Source: Pseudomonas salomonii
Lineage (GTDB): Bacteria; Pseudomonadota; Gammaproteobacteria; Pseudomonadales; Pseudomonadaceae
DNA: 64,000 nucleotides
NCBI RefSeq assembly: GCF_900107155.1
Contig: NZ_FNOX01000012.1
Location: forward strand, 1-64,000
Direction: 5' to 3'
Shown: piece after piece, positions 51,231-59,834 of the stretch
Layout: each line of letters begins with the position of its first letter
How positions within the stretch are numbered: the stretch's first letter is position 1
Made by a program: the position numbers and the translations under genes
Notes under the pieces: model-generated
What the model was told of the DNA's origin: nothing
The model's input: only the letters and a program-made list of their open reading frames with translations
The model's database searches: none

Positions 51231-52146
51231 TTGCCAAGCGGTTGCGACCTTCGCGCTTGGCCACGTACAGGGCGTTATCGGCCCGCCGCAACAGGCTTTC
51301 TGCCGACTCGGCCGCCAACAGTGTCGAGCAACCCAGGCTCACCGTCAGTTCAATCCGCTTGCCATCGGCCCAATAGTCCTTGGCCTCTGCCGCCCGACGC
51401 AGGCGTTCGCCGACCAAACCTGCCGCATCCCGGCCGGTGTTCGACAGCAAAATCAAAAACTCTTCCCCGCCAAACCGAAACACCATGTCCACATTGCGCA
51501 ACTGGCTTTTGATCGAGTCGGCGACCGCGCGCAATACGATGTCGCCCGCCGCATGGCCGTGGGTGTCGTTGATTTTCTTGAAATGGTCAATGTCCAGCAT
51601 CAGCAAGGACAGTGGGCTCAGGTGCCGCCGGGCCATGTCGATTTCCCGTTGCAGCGTCTGGTCCATCGCAATGCGGTTGCCGGTTTCGGTCAGCGGGTCA
51701 CGCAGGGCGCTGCGGGTGGCGGCGCGGTAGAGCAGGGCGTTGCGCATCGGGTACAGCAAGGTCGACAGCAACGACTCAAGCTGCGCCAATTCGTCGTCCA
51801 GCAAACGCTGGTTGCGCCGGAATATCAACTCGCCCAGGTGCTCGCCTTCATGGCTCAAGGTGTAGCTCACCGAGTGGTGCCCACGATGGCCAAACTCCAG
51901 GCGCAAGTCGCTGGCCTCATGGCGATATTGCAGCGCGTCCAACGGCACCAGCCGCTGAACCTCGCGAAAGAACAGCGCCAAAATGCGTTCCGGCTCAAGG
52001 CTGGTTTGCAATTGCTGGCTCAGTTGCTGACGAAGTTGCGCAAGTGTGGTGGGGCGACGTGGAAGCAGGGACGGCTGACCAAACCCCAGGCGTTGCAATT
52101 TGGCACTGTCGAAGTCAATTGCGTTGGTCTGGGTAGGTGATTTCAT
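51220..52146 (-). CDS. Cytosolic diguanylate cyclase (GGDEF)
   Basis: 308 residues. The N-terminal 140 residues look like a GAF-type sensor domain (LDALQYRHEASDLRLEFGHR, MRNALLYRAA), then a GGDEF domain: LSLLMLDIDHFKKINDTHGH, FRFGGEEFLILLSNTG (active GGEEF) and an I-site RNVD five residues upstream of it. There are no membrane segments. I start at MKSPTQTNAIDF (ATG 52146). It converges with the TenA-like gene and the upstream EAL-containing gene, giving two c-di-GMP enzymes side by side. Confidence 0.92.
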   Translation of the reverse strand: MKSPTQTNAIDFDSAKLQRLGFGQPSLLPRRPTTLAQLRQQLSQQLQTSLEPERILALFFREVQRLVPLDALQYRHEASDLRLEFGHRGHHSVSYTLSHEGEHLGELIFRRNQRLLDDELAQLESLLSTLLYPMRNALLYRAATRSALRDPLTETGNRIAMDQTLQREIDMARRHLSPLSLLMLDIDHFKKINDTHGHAAGDIVLRAVADSIKSQLRNVDMVFRFGGEEFLILLSNTGRDAAGLVGERLRRAAEAKDYWADGKRIELTVSLGCSTLLAAESAESLLRRADNALYVAKREGRNRLAMAG

Positions 52147-52263
52147 AAGCTGACGGCCTCTAAGCACTTAACTGTCTTACAGGCTGCACGAGAGTGGCAA
52201 ATGCCAAGCGCCTTACTGTTCCTTCAGTTCCGTAAAACATTGGAAACAGTTTAAACCGCTTTG

Positions 52264-52283
52264 CCATGGGTTATAACCCATGG
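52264..52283. promoter_or_regulatory. 20-bp perfect palindrome upstream of the diguanylate cyclase gene
   Basis: CCATGGGTTA followed directly by its exact complement TAACCCATGG, 118 bp before the cyclase start and in the 281-bp gap that separates it from lldD. The flanks are A+T-rich. Either an operator for a dimeric regulator or part of the lldD terminator; the rest of the gap shows nothing else. Confidence 0.5.
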
Positions 52284-52427
52284 GCCCTGCCACACGTCTT
52301 GTCATCGCTTAACCTGCTTGAAAGGGGTTAGAGCGAGATTCATGCCAGTTTGTTTAACTTAAAAAAACGCCTTATAAATCAACGACTGTTTAAAAAGCTC
52401 ACCCCAGTCGTTGCGCCCTGACGTCAG

Positions 52428-53570
52428 TTATTTGGCTGTTTGAACCAAGGTGGTGTGGTCAATCTGATCAATCGAGGTCACGCCGGTCAAAGTCATGGCC
52501 ACGCGCATCTCCTTGGCGAAGATATCCAGCAGGTTTTCCACCCCGGACTGGCCGGCAGCGGCCAGCGCATACACCGTCGAGCGCCCCAGCAGGCAGCCTT
52601 TGGCGCCCAGGGCGAGCATGCGCACCACGTCAAGCCCGGAGCGAATGCCGGAGTCCACCAGCACGGTCAGGTCATCGCCCACGGCTTCGGCAATCGGCGG
52701 CAGGGCTTTGGCGGTCGACAATACGCCATCGAGCTGGCGCCCGCCGTGGTTGGAGACCACGATACCGTCGGCGCCGAAACTCACTGCGTCCTTGGCGTCC
52801 TGGGGGTCGAGGATGCCCTTGATGATCATCGGGCCTTTCCAGAACTCACGGATCCACTCCAGGTCTTTCCAGCTGATCGACGGGTCGAAATTATTCGCCA
52901 GCCAGCCAATGTAGTCTTCCAGGTGGGTGGGCTTGCCAAGGTATTTGGAAATATTGCCCAGGTCGTGTGGGCGGCCCATCAAGCCCACATCAAAGGCCCA
53001 TTGCGGCTTGCACACGGCCTGCAGCATCCGGCGCTGCGCCGCATAGGGCCCGGACATGCCCGAATGCGCATCACGGTAACGCGCGCCGGGTGTGGGCATA
53101 TCGACGGTGAACACCAGCGTGGTCACGCCCGCCGCCTGGGCGCGCTCCAGCGCGTTGCGCATAAAGCCGCGGTCCTTGAGCACATAGAGCTGGAACCAGA
53201 TCGACTGCGGGCTTTGCGACGCCACTTCTTCAATCGGGCATACCGACACTGTGGACAGGCAAAACGGGATGCCCGTGTTGGCTGCCGCCTTGGCCGCCTG
53301 CACTTCGCCACGTCGCGCATACATGCCGGTCAGGCCCACGGGGCTGAGAATCACCGGCATGGCCAGTTCCTGGCCGAACAAGCGGGTCTTGAGGCTCAGG
53401 TTGTCGACATTGCGAAGGATGCGCTGGCGCAGGCTGATCTCGGCCAGGTCCGAACTGTTGGCGCGCAGGGTGTGCTCGGCGTAGGCGCCGCCGTCGATGT
53501 AATCGAACAGAAAGCGCGGCAGCTTGCGTTTGGCGGCTGCACGGTAGTCGGAGGCGGACGAGATGATCAT
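52428..53570 (-). CDS. lldD: FMN-dependent L-lactate dehydrogenase (LldD/LldA-like)
   Basis: 380 residues. Family-defining N-terminus MIISSASDYRAAAKRKLPRF, then LSPVGLTGMYARRGEVQAAK, the substrate/FMN segment WFQLYVLKDRGF, and the catalytic His/Arg in VVSNHGGRQLDGVLST. It oxidises L-lactate to pyruvate and passes electrons to the respiratory chain. No permease, lldE or dld gene is next to it, and its divergent neighbour is a LysR gene, not a GntR-type lldR, so it may be a second isozyme like P. aeruginosa LldA or act on another 2-hydroxy acid. Confidence 0.88.
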   Translation of the reverse strand: MIISSASDYRAAAKRKLPRFLFDYIDGGAYAEHTLRANSSDLAEISLRQRILRNVDNLSLKTRLFGQELAMPVILSPVGLTGMYARRGEVQAAKAAANTGIPFCLSTVSVCPIEEVASQSPQSIWFQLYVLKDRGFMRNALERAQAAGVTTLVFTVDMPTPGARYRDAHSGMSGPYAAQRRMLQAVCKPQWAFDVGLMGRPHDLGNISKYLGKPTHLEDYIGWLANNFDPSISWKDLEWIREFWKGPMIIKGILDPQDAKDAVSFGADGIVVSNHGGRQLDGVLSTAKALPPIAEAVGDDLTVLVDSGIRSGLDVVRMLALGAKGCLLGRSTVYALAAAGQSGVENLLDIFAKEMRVAMTLTGVTSIDQIDHTTLVQTAK

Positions 53571-53624
53571 GAACGGGTTCTCCACAGAGCTGGGTCGCAC
53601 CACCATAAGCAAAAAGCTGGCATG

Positions 53625-53641
53625 ATAAAAACAACTTTTAT
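53625..53641. promoter_or_regulatory. Candidate LysR operator between lldD and its regulator
   Basis: ATAAAA and TTTTAT are separated by ACAAC in the 101-bp intergenic region, centred 39 bp from the lysR start. It is an A+T-rich dyad of the right size for a LysR-type site, although the T-N11-A spacing is not exact. Confidence 0.4.
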
Positions 53642-53671
53642 TACTAGCATCCAGTCGCTATAGGAATACCG

Positions 53672-54556
53672 ATGAACCTGAGAACCGTGCGGGCGTTTGT
53701 CGAAGTGGTGCGCCAGGGCGGTTTCTCCCAGGCGGCTGAAGTGGTGGCCCTGACCCAATCCACGGTGAGCAAGGCGGTCAAGACCCTCGAAGACGAGCTT
53801 GGCACGCCGCTGCTCAACCGCCTGGGCCACCGTAACGAGCTGACGGCGGCCGGCGAAATCGCCTACCGCCGCGCCCTGGTGTTGCTCGCCGAACACAACG
53901 ACCTGGTGGCCGAGATCAACGACCTGCGCGGCCTCAAACGCGGCGTACTGCGCATCGGCCTGCCACCGGTAGGCTGCGGCGTGCTGTTCGCGGCGATGTT
54001 CGCAGCGTACCGCAGCCGCTACCCGGAGATCGAAATTGAGCTCACCGAATACGGCAGCAAAAAACTGCGCGAATGCCTGGAAGCCGGGGAGGTCGACCTC
54101 GCCGCGCTGCTGTTGCCGGTGGACCAAGCCTTCGACTACCAGCCGGTGCGCAATGAACCACTGATGGCGGTACTGCCCATCAACCACCCACTGGCCAAGC
54201 GCACACGCATCGACTTCACCGACCTGGCCGATTCACCGTTCATTTTGTTCGAAGCCGGCTTCGCCCTGAACGCCAAGATCCTCGCCGCCTGTGAACGCAA
54301 AGGCGTCACGCCCCGAGTGACCGCACGCAGCGGGCAGATCGATTTTATCGTTGACCTGGTGGCGGCCGGGCTGGGCGTCGCCTTCCTGCCACGCATGCTC
54401 GCGGTCAAACATCAGCACGCGGGCATCGCCTTGATTGCGTTGGACGAACCCCACACCGACTGGCACATCGCCCTGGCCTGGCGCGCCAGCGCACACCTGC
54501 CACCGGCGGCGCGCGCGTGGCTGGATCTGGCCAAGGAAATGGCCAGTCCGGTATAG
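53672..54556 (+). CDS. LysR-family regulator divergent from lldD
   Basis: 294 residues. HTH domain MNLRTVRAFVEVVRQGGFSQ and AAEVVALTQSTVSKAVKTLE, then an effector domain with RIGLPPVGCGVLFAAMFAAY and GQIDFIVDLVAAGLGVAFLP. The divergent position suggests control of lldD in response to lactate or a related acid (inference). Its base use is like the neighbours. The tRNA-Asn gene begins 86 bp after its stop. Confidence 0.9.
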   Translation: MNLRTVRAFVEVVRQGGFSQAAEVVALTQSTVSKAVKTLEDELGTPLLNRLGHRNELTAAGEIAYRRALVLLAEHNDLVAEINDLRGLKRGVLRIGLPPVGCGVLFAAMFAAYRSRYPEIEIELTEYGSKKLRECLEAGEVDLAALLLPVDQAFDYQPVRNEPLMAVLPINHPLAKRTRIDFTDLADSPFILFEAGFALNAKILAACERKGVTPRVTARSGQIDFIVDLVAAGLGVAFLPRMLAVKHQHAGIALIALDEPHTDWHIALAWRASAHLPPAARAWLDLAKEMASPV

Positions 54557-54605
54557 CGGGCTGCAAGCGGAATTTGCAGGATTTCGTCCAAATGCACCTC
54601 AATGC

Positions 54606-54633
54606 TTGACTTCTTCTTTTTAATCAGTAACAT
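54606..54633 (+). promoter_or_regulatory. Promoter of tRNA-Asn
   Basis: TTGACT (54606-54611), a 16-bp spacer and TAACAT (54628-54633), with the tRNA 5' end 10 bp downstream. Near-consensus boxes and spacing for a stable-RNA gene. Confidence 0.65.
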
Positions 54634-54642
54634 ACGGCGCAT

Positions 54643-54718
54643 TCCGCGATAGCTCAGTTGGTAGAGCAAATGACTGTTAATCATTGGGTCCCTGGTTCGA
54701 GTCCAGGTCGTGGAGCCA
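54643..54718 (+). tRNA. tRNA-Asn (anticodon GTT)
   Basis: 76 nt including the encoded CCA. Acceptor TCCGCGA pairs with TCGTGGA (one G-U); D-arm AGCTCAGTTGGTAGAGCA; anticodon arm ATGACTGTTAATCATT with GTT in the loop CTGTTAA; T-arm CCTGGTTCGAGTCCAGG. Close to the E. coli tRNA-Asn sequence from memory. A Rho-independent terminator follows 8 nt later. Confidence 0.96.
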
Positions 54719-54725
54719 GATAGAG

Positions 54726-54755
54726 AAAAGCCTGCAGCGATGCAGGCTTTTTTTT
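54726..54755 (+). terminator. Terminator of tRNA-Asn
   Basis: AAAAGCCTGCA pairs with TGCAGGCTTTT around GCGA, followed by further T residues (eight in the run). Confidence 0.93.
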
Positions 54756-55005
54756 GCCTTGGATTTGGTGCGCAATCGGCACCTACGCAGATGCTTTTCC
54801 AGCCACCCACGGCATTTTCTTACCGATCCGCGACAGAAACCGTCGAACGCCAGGCCCTCGAATGACGCGCAGGGCTCTAGCACAATGATTTGCCTTCCTC
54901 GACCGAAAAACTGTCAAAAATCTCTCTTGGAAACATTTTGATACTCGGAGTAATGTGCTCGCTGATTCATCTTCGCGTGTTCAAATTTTTCCAAGGATTA
55001 GGAAT

Positions 55006-56160
55006 ATGTTGCGCCGTCGCATGCTGATCATGTTGGGTGTTTCTCTGGTTGTGGTGTTGATGTTGGCGGCCTATAAGGCGTTTGCCATCTATCAACAGAT
55101 TCAGGGTTTTACCAAGCCTCAACCGCCCGTCAGCGTGGCAGTGGTGACTGCGGTTGAGCAGCCCTGGCAGCAGCGCTTGCCGGCCGTGGGGGCGTTCAAG
55201 GCGTTGCGCGGTGTGAGCCTGAGCCTGGAGACCGCCGGGACGGTCAAGGACGTGCAGTTCGAGTCGGGGCAAAAGGTTCAGGTCGGGCAACCCCTGGTCC
55301 GGCTGGACAGTGCGGTAGAGCAGGCGCAATTGGAAACCGCCCAGTCAGATCTTGGACTGGCACAGTTGGATTATGGGCGCGGCAGCCAACTCGTTGGTGA
55401 TCACGCCATCTCCAAGGGCGAGTTCGACCGCCTTTCAGCCCAGTTGCAAAAAAACAAAGCCACGGTGAACCAGCTCAAGGCCACCCTCGCCAAGAAGCAC
55501 ATTCTTGCGCCCTTCAGCGGGGTCATTGGTATTCGCCAGGTGGATGTTGGGGATTATCTGGCCAGCGGGACAGTGATTGCCACGTTGCAGGACCTCAGCA
55601 GTCTTTACGTCGACTTCTATATCCCTGAGCAATCGGTGCCAAAGATTGCGATCGGCCAAGGCGTGCAGGTAGAAGTCTCGGCCTATCCGAAACAGATGTT
55701 TCCTGGCACCGTCAGCGCGATCAACCCCAAGGTCGAGACCACCACACGGAATGTGTTGGTGCGCGCTACCCTGGCGAACCCGGATAACAAACTGCTCCCG
55801 GGCATGTTCGCCAATCTGCAGGTGCTGCTGCCCAATCCGACGGTTCATATCGTGGTACCGGAAAGCGCGATTACCTACACCCTTTACGGTAATTCGGTGT
55901 ACGCGGTCGCGCAAAAGAAGGCCGAGGACGGCAGCGTGGAGAAAGATGCAGACGGCCAGCCGCTGCTGATTGCCGAGCGGCGCTTTGTTGAAACCGGAGA
56001 GCGGCGGGGTGGCCTGGTGTTGGTGACCCGCGGGTTGCAACAGGGCGAGCAAGTCGTCAGCGCTGGCCAGCTGAAGCTGGATACGGGAACGCCTATCACC
56101 ATCAGCCCTGACAAGAACCAGCCGGCCGATCGACAGGCTCGCGTTGAAGGTGCGCTATGA
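55006..56160 (+). CDS. RND efflux periplasmic adaptor (MexH-like)
   Basis: 384 residues. One N-terminal membrane anchor (MLIMLGVSLVVVLMLAAYKA), then the adaptor order: barrel-sandwich LSLETAGTVKDVQFESGQKV QVGQPLVRLD, coiled hairpin with LETAQSDLGLAQLDYGRGSQ, lipoyl half AKKHILAPFSGVIGIRQVDV, and a membrane-proximal end ITYTLYGNSVYAVAQKK. I start at ATG 55006 after TAGGA; an upstream GTG at 54955 is unlikely. It overlaps the permease start by ATGA. Confidence 0.92.
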   Translation: MLRRRMLIMLGVSLVVVLMLAAYKAFAIYQQIQGFTKPQPPVSVAVVTAVEQPWQQRLPAVGAFKALRGVSLSLETAGTVKDVQFESGQKVQVGQPLVRLDSAVEQAQLETAQSDLGLAQLDYGRGSQLVGDHAISKGEFDRLSAQLQKNKATVNQLKATLAKKHILAPFSGVIGIRQVDVGDYLASGTVIATLQDLSSLYVDFYIPEQSVPKIAIGQGVQVEVSAYPKQMFPGTVSAINPKVETTTRNVLVRATLANPDNKLLPGMFANLQVLLPNPTVHIVVPESAITYTLYGNSVYAVAQKKAEDGSVEKDADGQPLLIAERRFVETGERRGGLVLVTRGLQQGEQVVSAGQLKLDTGTPITISPDKNQPADRQARVEGAL

Positions 56161-59100
56161 AGTTCACCGACATCTTCATCCGTCGGCCGGTGCTGGCCCT
56201 GGTGGTCAGCCTGCTCATCGTGCTGCTGGGGTTTCAGGCCTACAGCAAGTTGGCGCTGCGCCAGTTTCCGAAAATGGAAAACGCCCTGATCACCGTCACC
56301 ACTGCCTACCCTGGCGCCAATGCCGAGACGATTCAGGGCTACATCACTCAGCCTTTGCAGCAAAGCCTGGCAAGTGCCGAGGGGATTGACTACATGACGT
56401 CGGTCAGTCGCCAGAATTTTTCGGTGATTTCGATCTACGCGCGCATCGGTGCCAACAGCGACCGTTTGTTTACCGAGTTGTTGGCCAAGGCCAACGAGGT
56501 CAAGAACAAGTTACCTGCGGATGCTGAAGACCCTGTGCTGAGCAAGGAGTCCGCCGAAGCCTCCGCGCTGATGTATATCAGCTTCTCCAGCGAGCAATTG
56601 AATAACTCGCAGATTACCGACTACCTTTCGCGGGTCATTCAACCCAAGCTCACCACACTGCCCGGCATGGCCGAAGCCGAAATCCTCGGCAGTCAGGTAT
56701 TTGCCATGCGTATCTGGCTGGACCCGGTGAAGCTTGCCGGCTTCGGCCTGACTGCCAATGACGTCACGGCAGCGGTGCGCCGATACAACTATCTATCGGC
56801 CGCAGGCGAGGTAAAGGGCGAGTATGTGGTTACCAGTATCAACGCCACTACCGAACTTAAGTCCGCCGAAAACTTCGCGGCTATCACGCTCAAAACCGAC
56901 GGTGACAGCCGGGTGCTGCTGCGCGATGTAGCACGGGTGGAGATGGGCGCGGAAAACTACAACGCGATCAGTTCCTTTGGTGGCACGCCCTCTGTGTACA
57001 TCGCAATCAAGGCCGCGCCGAGCGCCAACCCACTGGAGGTGATCAAGGAAGTGCGCAAAATCATGCCTGAGCTGGAGGCCCAGTTGCCGCCCAGCCTCAA
57101 GGTTGATATTGCCTACGACGCCACCTTGTTCATCCAGGCGTCCATCAACGAGGTGGTGAAAACGCTGTTTGAAGCCGTGCTGATTGTCATCGTGGTGGTG
57201 TTCTTGTTTCTGGGGGCGCTTCGTTCGGTGGTGATACCGGTGATCACCATTCCGCTGTCGATGATCGGCGTGCTGTTTTTCATGCAGATGATGGGTTACT
57301 CCATCAATTTGCTGACGCTGCTGGCGATGGTGCTAGCCATCGGCCTGGTTGTGGATGATGCGATCGTGGTGGTCGAAAATATTCACCGGCATATCGAGGA
57401 CGGCAAGCGCCCATTGGACGCAGCATTGGAGGGCGCGCGGGAAATTGCCCTGCCGGTTGTCTCAATGACCATCACCTTGGCGGCGGTCTATGCCCCGATC
57501 GGTTTTCTCGACGGGCTGACCGGGGCCCTGTTCAAAGAGTTTGCTTTGACCTTGGCCGGTGCCGTGGTGATTTCCGGCGTCGTCGCGCTGACACTTTCGC
57601 CAATGATGTGTGTCCTGCTGCTGCGCCATGACAAAAACGCTTCCGGGCTGGCGAGCCGGTTGGACCGGGTATTTGACCGGCTCAAACGACGTTATCAACG
57701 CATGCTTCACGGTACGTTGAACACGCGGCCGGTGGTGGTGGTCTTCGCGCTGATCGTGCTATGCCTGATTCCGGTGTTTCTCACCTTCACCAAGGCGGAA
57801 TTGGCGCCTTCCGAAGACCAGGGCATCATTTTCATGATGGCCAGCGCACCTCAGCCGACCAACCTGAATTACATGAATACCTACACTGATGAATTCATCA
57901 AGATCTTCAAGACATTCCCAGAGTACTACTCGTCGTTCCAGATCAACGGCTACAACGGGGTGCAGTCAGGCATAGGCGGTTTTCTGCTCAAGCCGTGGAA
58001 TGAGCGCAGTCGCACTCAGATGCAGATCCTGCCTGAATTGCAGGCGCACTTGGCGCAGATCCCAGGTTTGCAAATATTTGGTATCAACCTGCCTTCTCTG
58101 CCCGGTACTGGCGAAGGCCTGCCCTTTGGTTTCGTCATCAATACTGCTCAGGATTATGAGTCGCTCCTGAAAGTGGCCGAGCGCGTAAAAAATCGCGCGA
58201 TGCAATCGGGCAAGTTCGGTTTTGTCGATATCGACCTGGCGTTTGATAAGCCGGAAGTGGTGGTGGAGATCGATCGCGCCAAGGCATCGCAGATGGGCGT
58301 GTCGATGCAGGACCTCGGCAGCACGCTGGCGACGTTGTTGGGTGAGGCGGAAATAAACCGGTTCACCCTCGAAGGGCGCAGCTATAAGGTCATTGCACAG
58401 GTTGAGCGTGCGTACCGTGACAACCCCGAATGGCTGAACAGCTACTACGTCAGAAATACCCAGGGTGAATTATTGCCGCTGTCGACCTTGATCAGCATTA
58501 CAGACCGCGCGCGGCCACGGCAGTTGAACCAGTTCCAGCAGCTCAATTCTGCATTGATCTCGGGTTTTCCATTGGTCAGCATGGAGGAGGCCATTGAAAC
58601 GGTGAAGCAGATTGCCATTGAAGAGGCGCCGCCGGGATATGCGTTCGACTACAGCGGGGAATCGCGCCAGTTCGTGCAGGAAGGCAAGGCGCTATGGGTG
58701 ACATTCGGCTTGGCGCTGGCGATTATTTTCCTGGTACTGGCGGCGCAGTTTGAGAGCTTCCGCGACCCGCTGGTGATTCTGGTGACAGTGCCGTTATCCA
58801 TTTGCGGGGCGTTGATTCCGCTGTTCCTTGGGTGGTCGAGTCTTAACATTTATACCCAGGTAGGGTTGGTGACGCTGATCGGGTTGATCAGCAAGCATGG
58901 GATTCTGATCGTCGAGTTTGCCAACCAGCTGCGCAGAGACAAAGGGCTATCGCCGCGGGAGGCGGTGGAGCAAGCGACGGCGATTCGCCTGAGGCCGGTG
59001 TTGATGACGACGGCTGCCATGGTATTTGGCATGGTGCCGCTGATTTTTGCGACGGGGGCTGGGGCTGTGAGTCGATATGACATCGGCATGGTGATTGCCA

Positions 59101-59213
59101 CCGGGATGTCGATCGGAACTTTATTCACCTTATTTGTTTTGCCCTGCGTCTACACGTTGCTGGCCAAACGTGACAGGGAAGTGACAAGTGAAATTGCCAT
59201 GGCGCCCGTCTAA
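56157..59213 (+). CDS. RND efflux inner-membrane permease (MexI-like)
   Basis: 1018 residues. N-terminus MKFTDIFIRRPVLALVVSLL resembles MexI of P. aeruginosa. Twelve membrane helices and two large periplasmic loops; the proton-relay Asp pair is in AIGLVVDDAIVVVENIHRHI. It exchanges protons for drugs or metabolites and needs the adaptor plus an outer-membrane channel; no OprM-type gene is in this window. It ends 259 bp before the ACP/ketosynthase genes and could export their product (inference only). Confidence 0.93.
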   Translation: MKFTDIFIRRPVLALVVSLLIVLLGFQAYSKLALRQFPKMENALITVTTAYPGANAETIQGYITQPLQQSLASAEGIDYMTSVSRQNFSVISIYARIGANSDRLFTELLAKANEVKNKLPADAEDPVLSKESAEASALMYISFSSEQLNNSQITDYLSRVIQPKLTTLPGMAEAEILGSQVFAMRIWLDPVKLAGFGLTANDVTAAVRRYNYLSAAGEVKGEYVVTSINATTELKSAENFAAITLKTDGDSRVLLRDVARVEMGAENYNAISSFGGTPSVYIAIKAAPSANPLEVIKEVRKIMPELEAQLPPSLKVDIAYDATLFIQASINEVVKTLFEAVLIVIVVVFLFLGALRSVVIPVITIPLSMIGVLFFMQMMGYSINLLTLLAMVLAIGLVVDDAIVVVENIHRHIEDGKRPLDAALEGAREIALPVVSMTITLAAVYAPIGFLDGLTGALFKEFALTLAGAVVISGVVALTLSPMMCVLLLRHDKNASGLASRLDRVFDRLKRRYQRMLHGTLNTRPVVVVFALIVLCLIPVFLTFTKAELAPSEDQGIIFMMASAPQPTNLNYMNTYTDEFIKIFKTFPEYYSSFQINGYNGVQSGIGGFLLKPWNERSRTQMQILPELQAHLAQIPGLQIFGINLPSLPGTGEGLPFGFVINTAQDYESLLKVAERVKNRAMQSGKFGFVDIDLAFDKPEVVVEIDRAKASQMGVSMQDLGSTLATLLGEAEINRFTLEGRSYKVIAQVERAYRDNPEWLNSYYVRNTQGELLPLSTLISITDRARPRQLNQFQQLNSALISGFPLVSMEEAIETVKQIAIEEAPPGYAFDYSGESRQFVQEGKALWVTFGLALAIIFLVLAAQFESFRDPLVILVTVPLSICGALIPLFLGWSSLNIYTQVGLVTLIGLISKHGILIVEFANQLRRDKGLSPREAVEQATAIRLRPVLMTTAAMVFGMVPLIFATGAGAVSRYDIGMVIATGMSIGTLFTLFVLPCVYTLLAKRDREVTSEIAMAPV

Positions 59214-59350
59214 CCGTTTTATTGGCTGTAGATTCAACTAAACAGCAAGTGAGGGGCCGTACAGTGCGGGTTAAAGCGCTGCGATTTTTATCATCCATTA
59301 AATAGTGCCAGCCGTTCATCAGTGTCTGATTTTTATGTGTAAAAAATATT

Positions 59351-59394
59351 TTGACAAGCTTATAGCTATTTGTTTAGCATCTATTGGATCCAAT
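59351..59394 (+). promoter_or_regulatory. Promoter and operator-like palindrome of the ACP/ketosynthase cluster
   Basis: A perfect -35 TTGACA (59351-59356), an 18-bp spacer and -10 TAGCAT (59375-59380), in very A+T-rich DNA. Directly after it lies the 12-bp perfect palindrome ATTGGATCCAAT (59383-59394), where a repressor would cover the start site. The leader to the first start codon is about 80 nt. Confidence 0.55.
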
Positions 59395-59471
59395 TATAAG
59401 AACAATAAAGTCGACTGACTTTTATGCCGCTCTCGTTTTTTACAAAACATGGAAGAAGGGGTGTGATCGCT

Positions 59472-59834
59472 ATGTATCTGATCAAAGTAAAACAAATTGC
59501 AGCAGATATTCTGTTTCTCGAAGGTCCCGACGCAATACCCAGCGATAAGTCATTCGACCAAATCGGATTTACGTCCATTGACTTCATTGATTTCTGTTTT
59601 GAAGTTAAGTCGCAGATCAACCCCCAGGTTGAGCCCGAACACTTATGGCCGTTTCATAAAATGCAGGCTGATCCGGCACTCTGTGTGGATCGCCAGTGGA
59701 CAGCCAAGGGCTGGGAAGTGGCCAGCGAAATACTTCAAGTTCCTGACAGTACTGTTATTCAGCCGGATAAGATCGGTAGTTTCTGGACGCCGGAGTTTTG
59801 CTCTCGGCGCCTAGAGGCGCTTGCCCATGGCTAG
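59472..59834 (+). CDS. Acyl carrier protein-like protein with C-terminal extension
   Basis: 120 residues. The first 75 or so read like an ACP: helix MYLIKVKQIAADILFLEGPD, then SFDQIGFTSIDFIDFCFEVK with Ser35 in place for phosphopantetheine (the usual DSL is TSI). About 50 further residues (PALCVDRQWTAKGWEVASEI, PDKIGSFWTPEFCSRRLEAL) are not ACP-like and I do not recognise them. The start is uncertain: GTG at 59463 is also possible. The stop overlaps the next gene by 8 bp. G+C content is lower than the genome's. Confidence 0.72.
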   Translation: MYLIKVKQIAADILFLEGPDAIPSDKSFDQIGFTSIDFIDFCFEVKSQINPQVEPEHLWPFHKMQADPALCVDRQWTAKGWEVASEILQVPDSTVIQPDKIGSFWTPEFCSRRLEALAHG

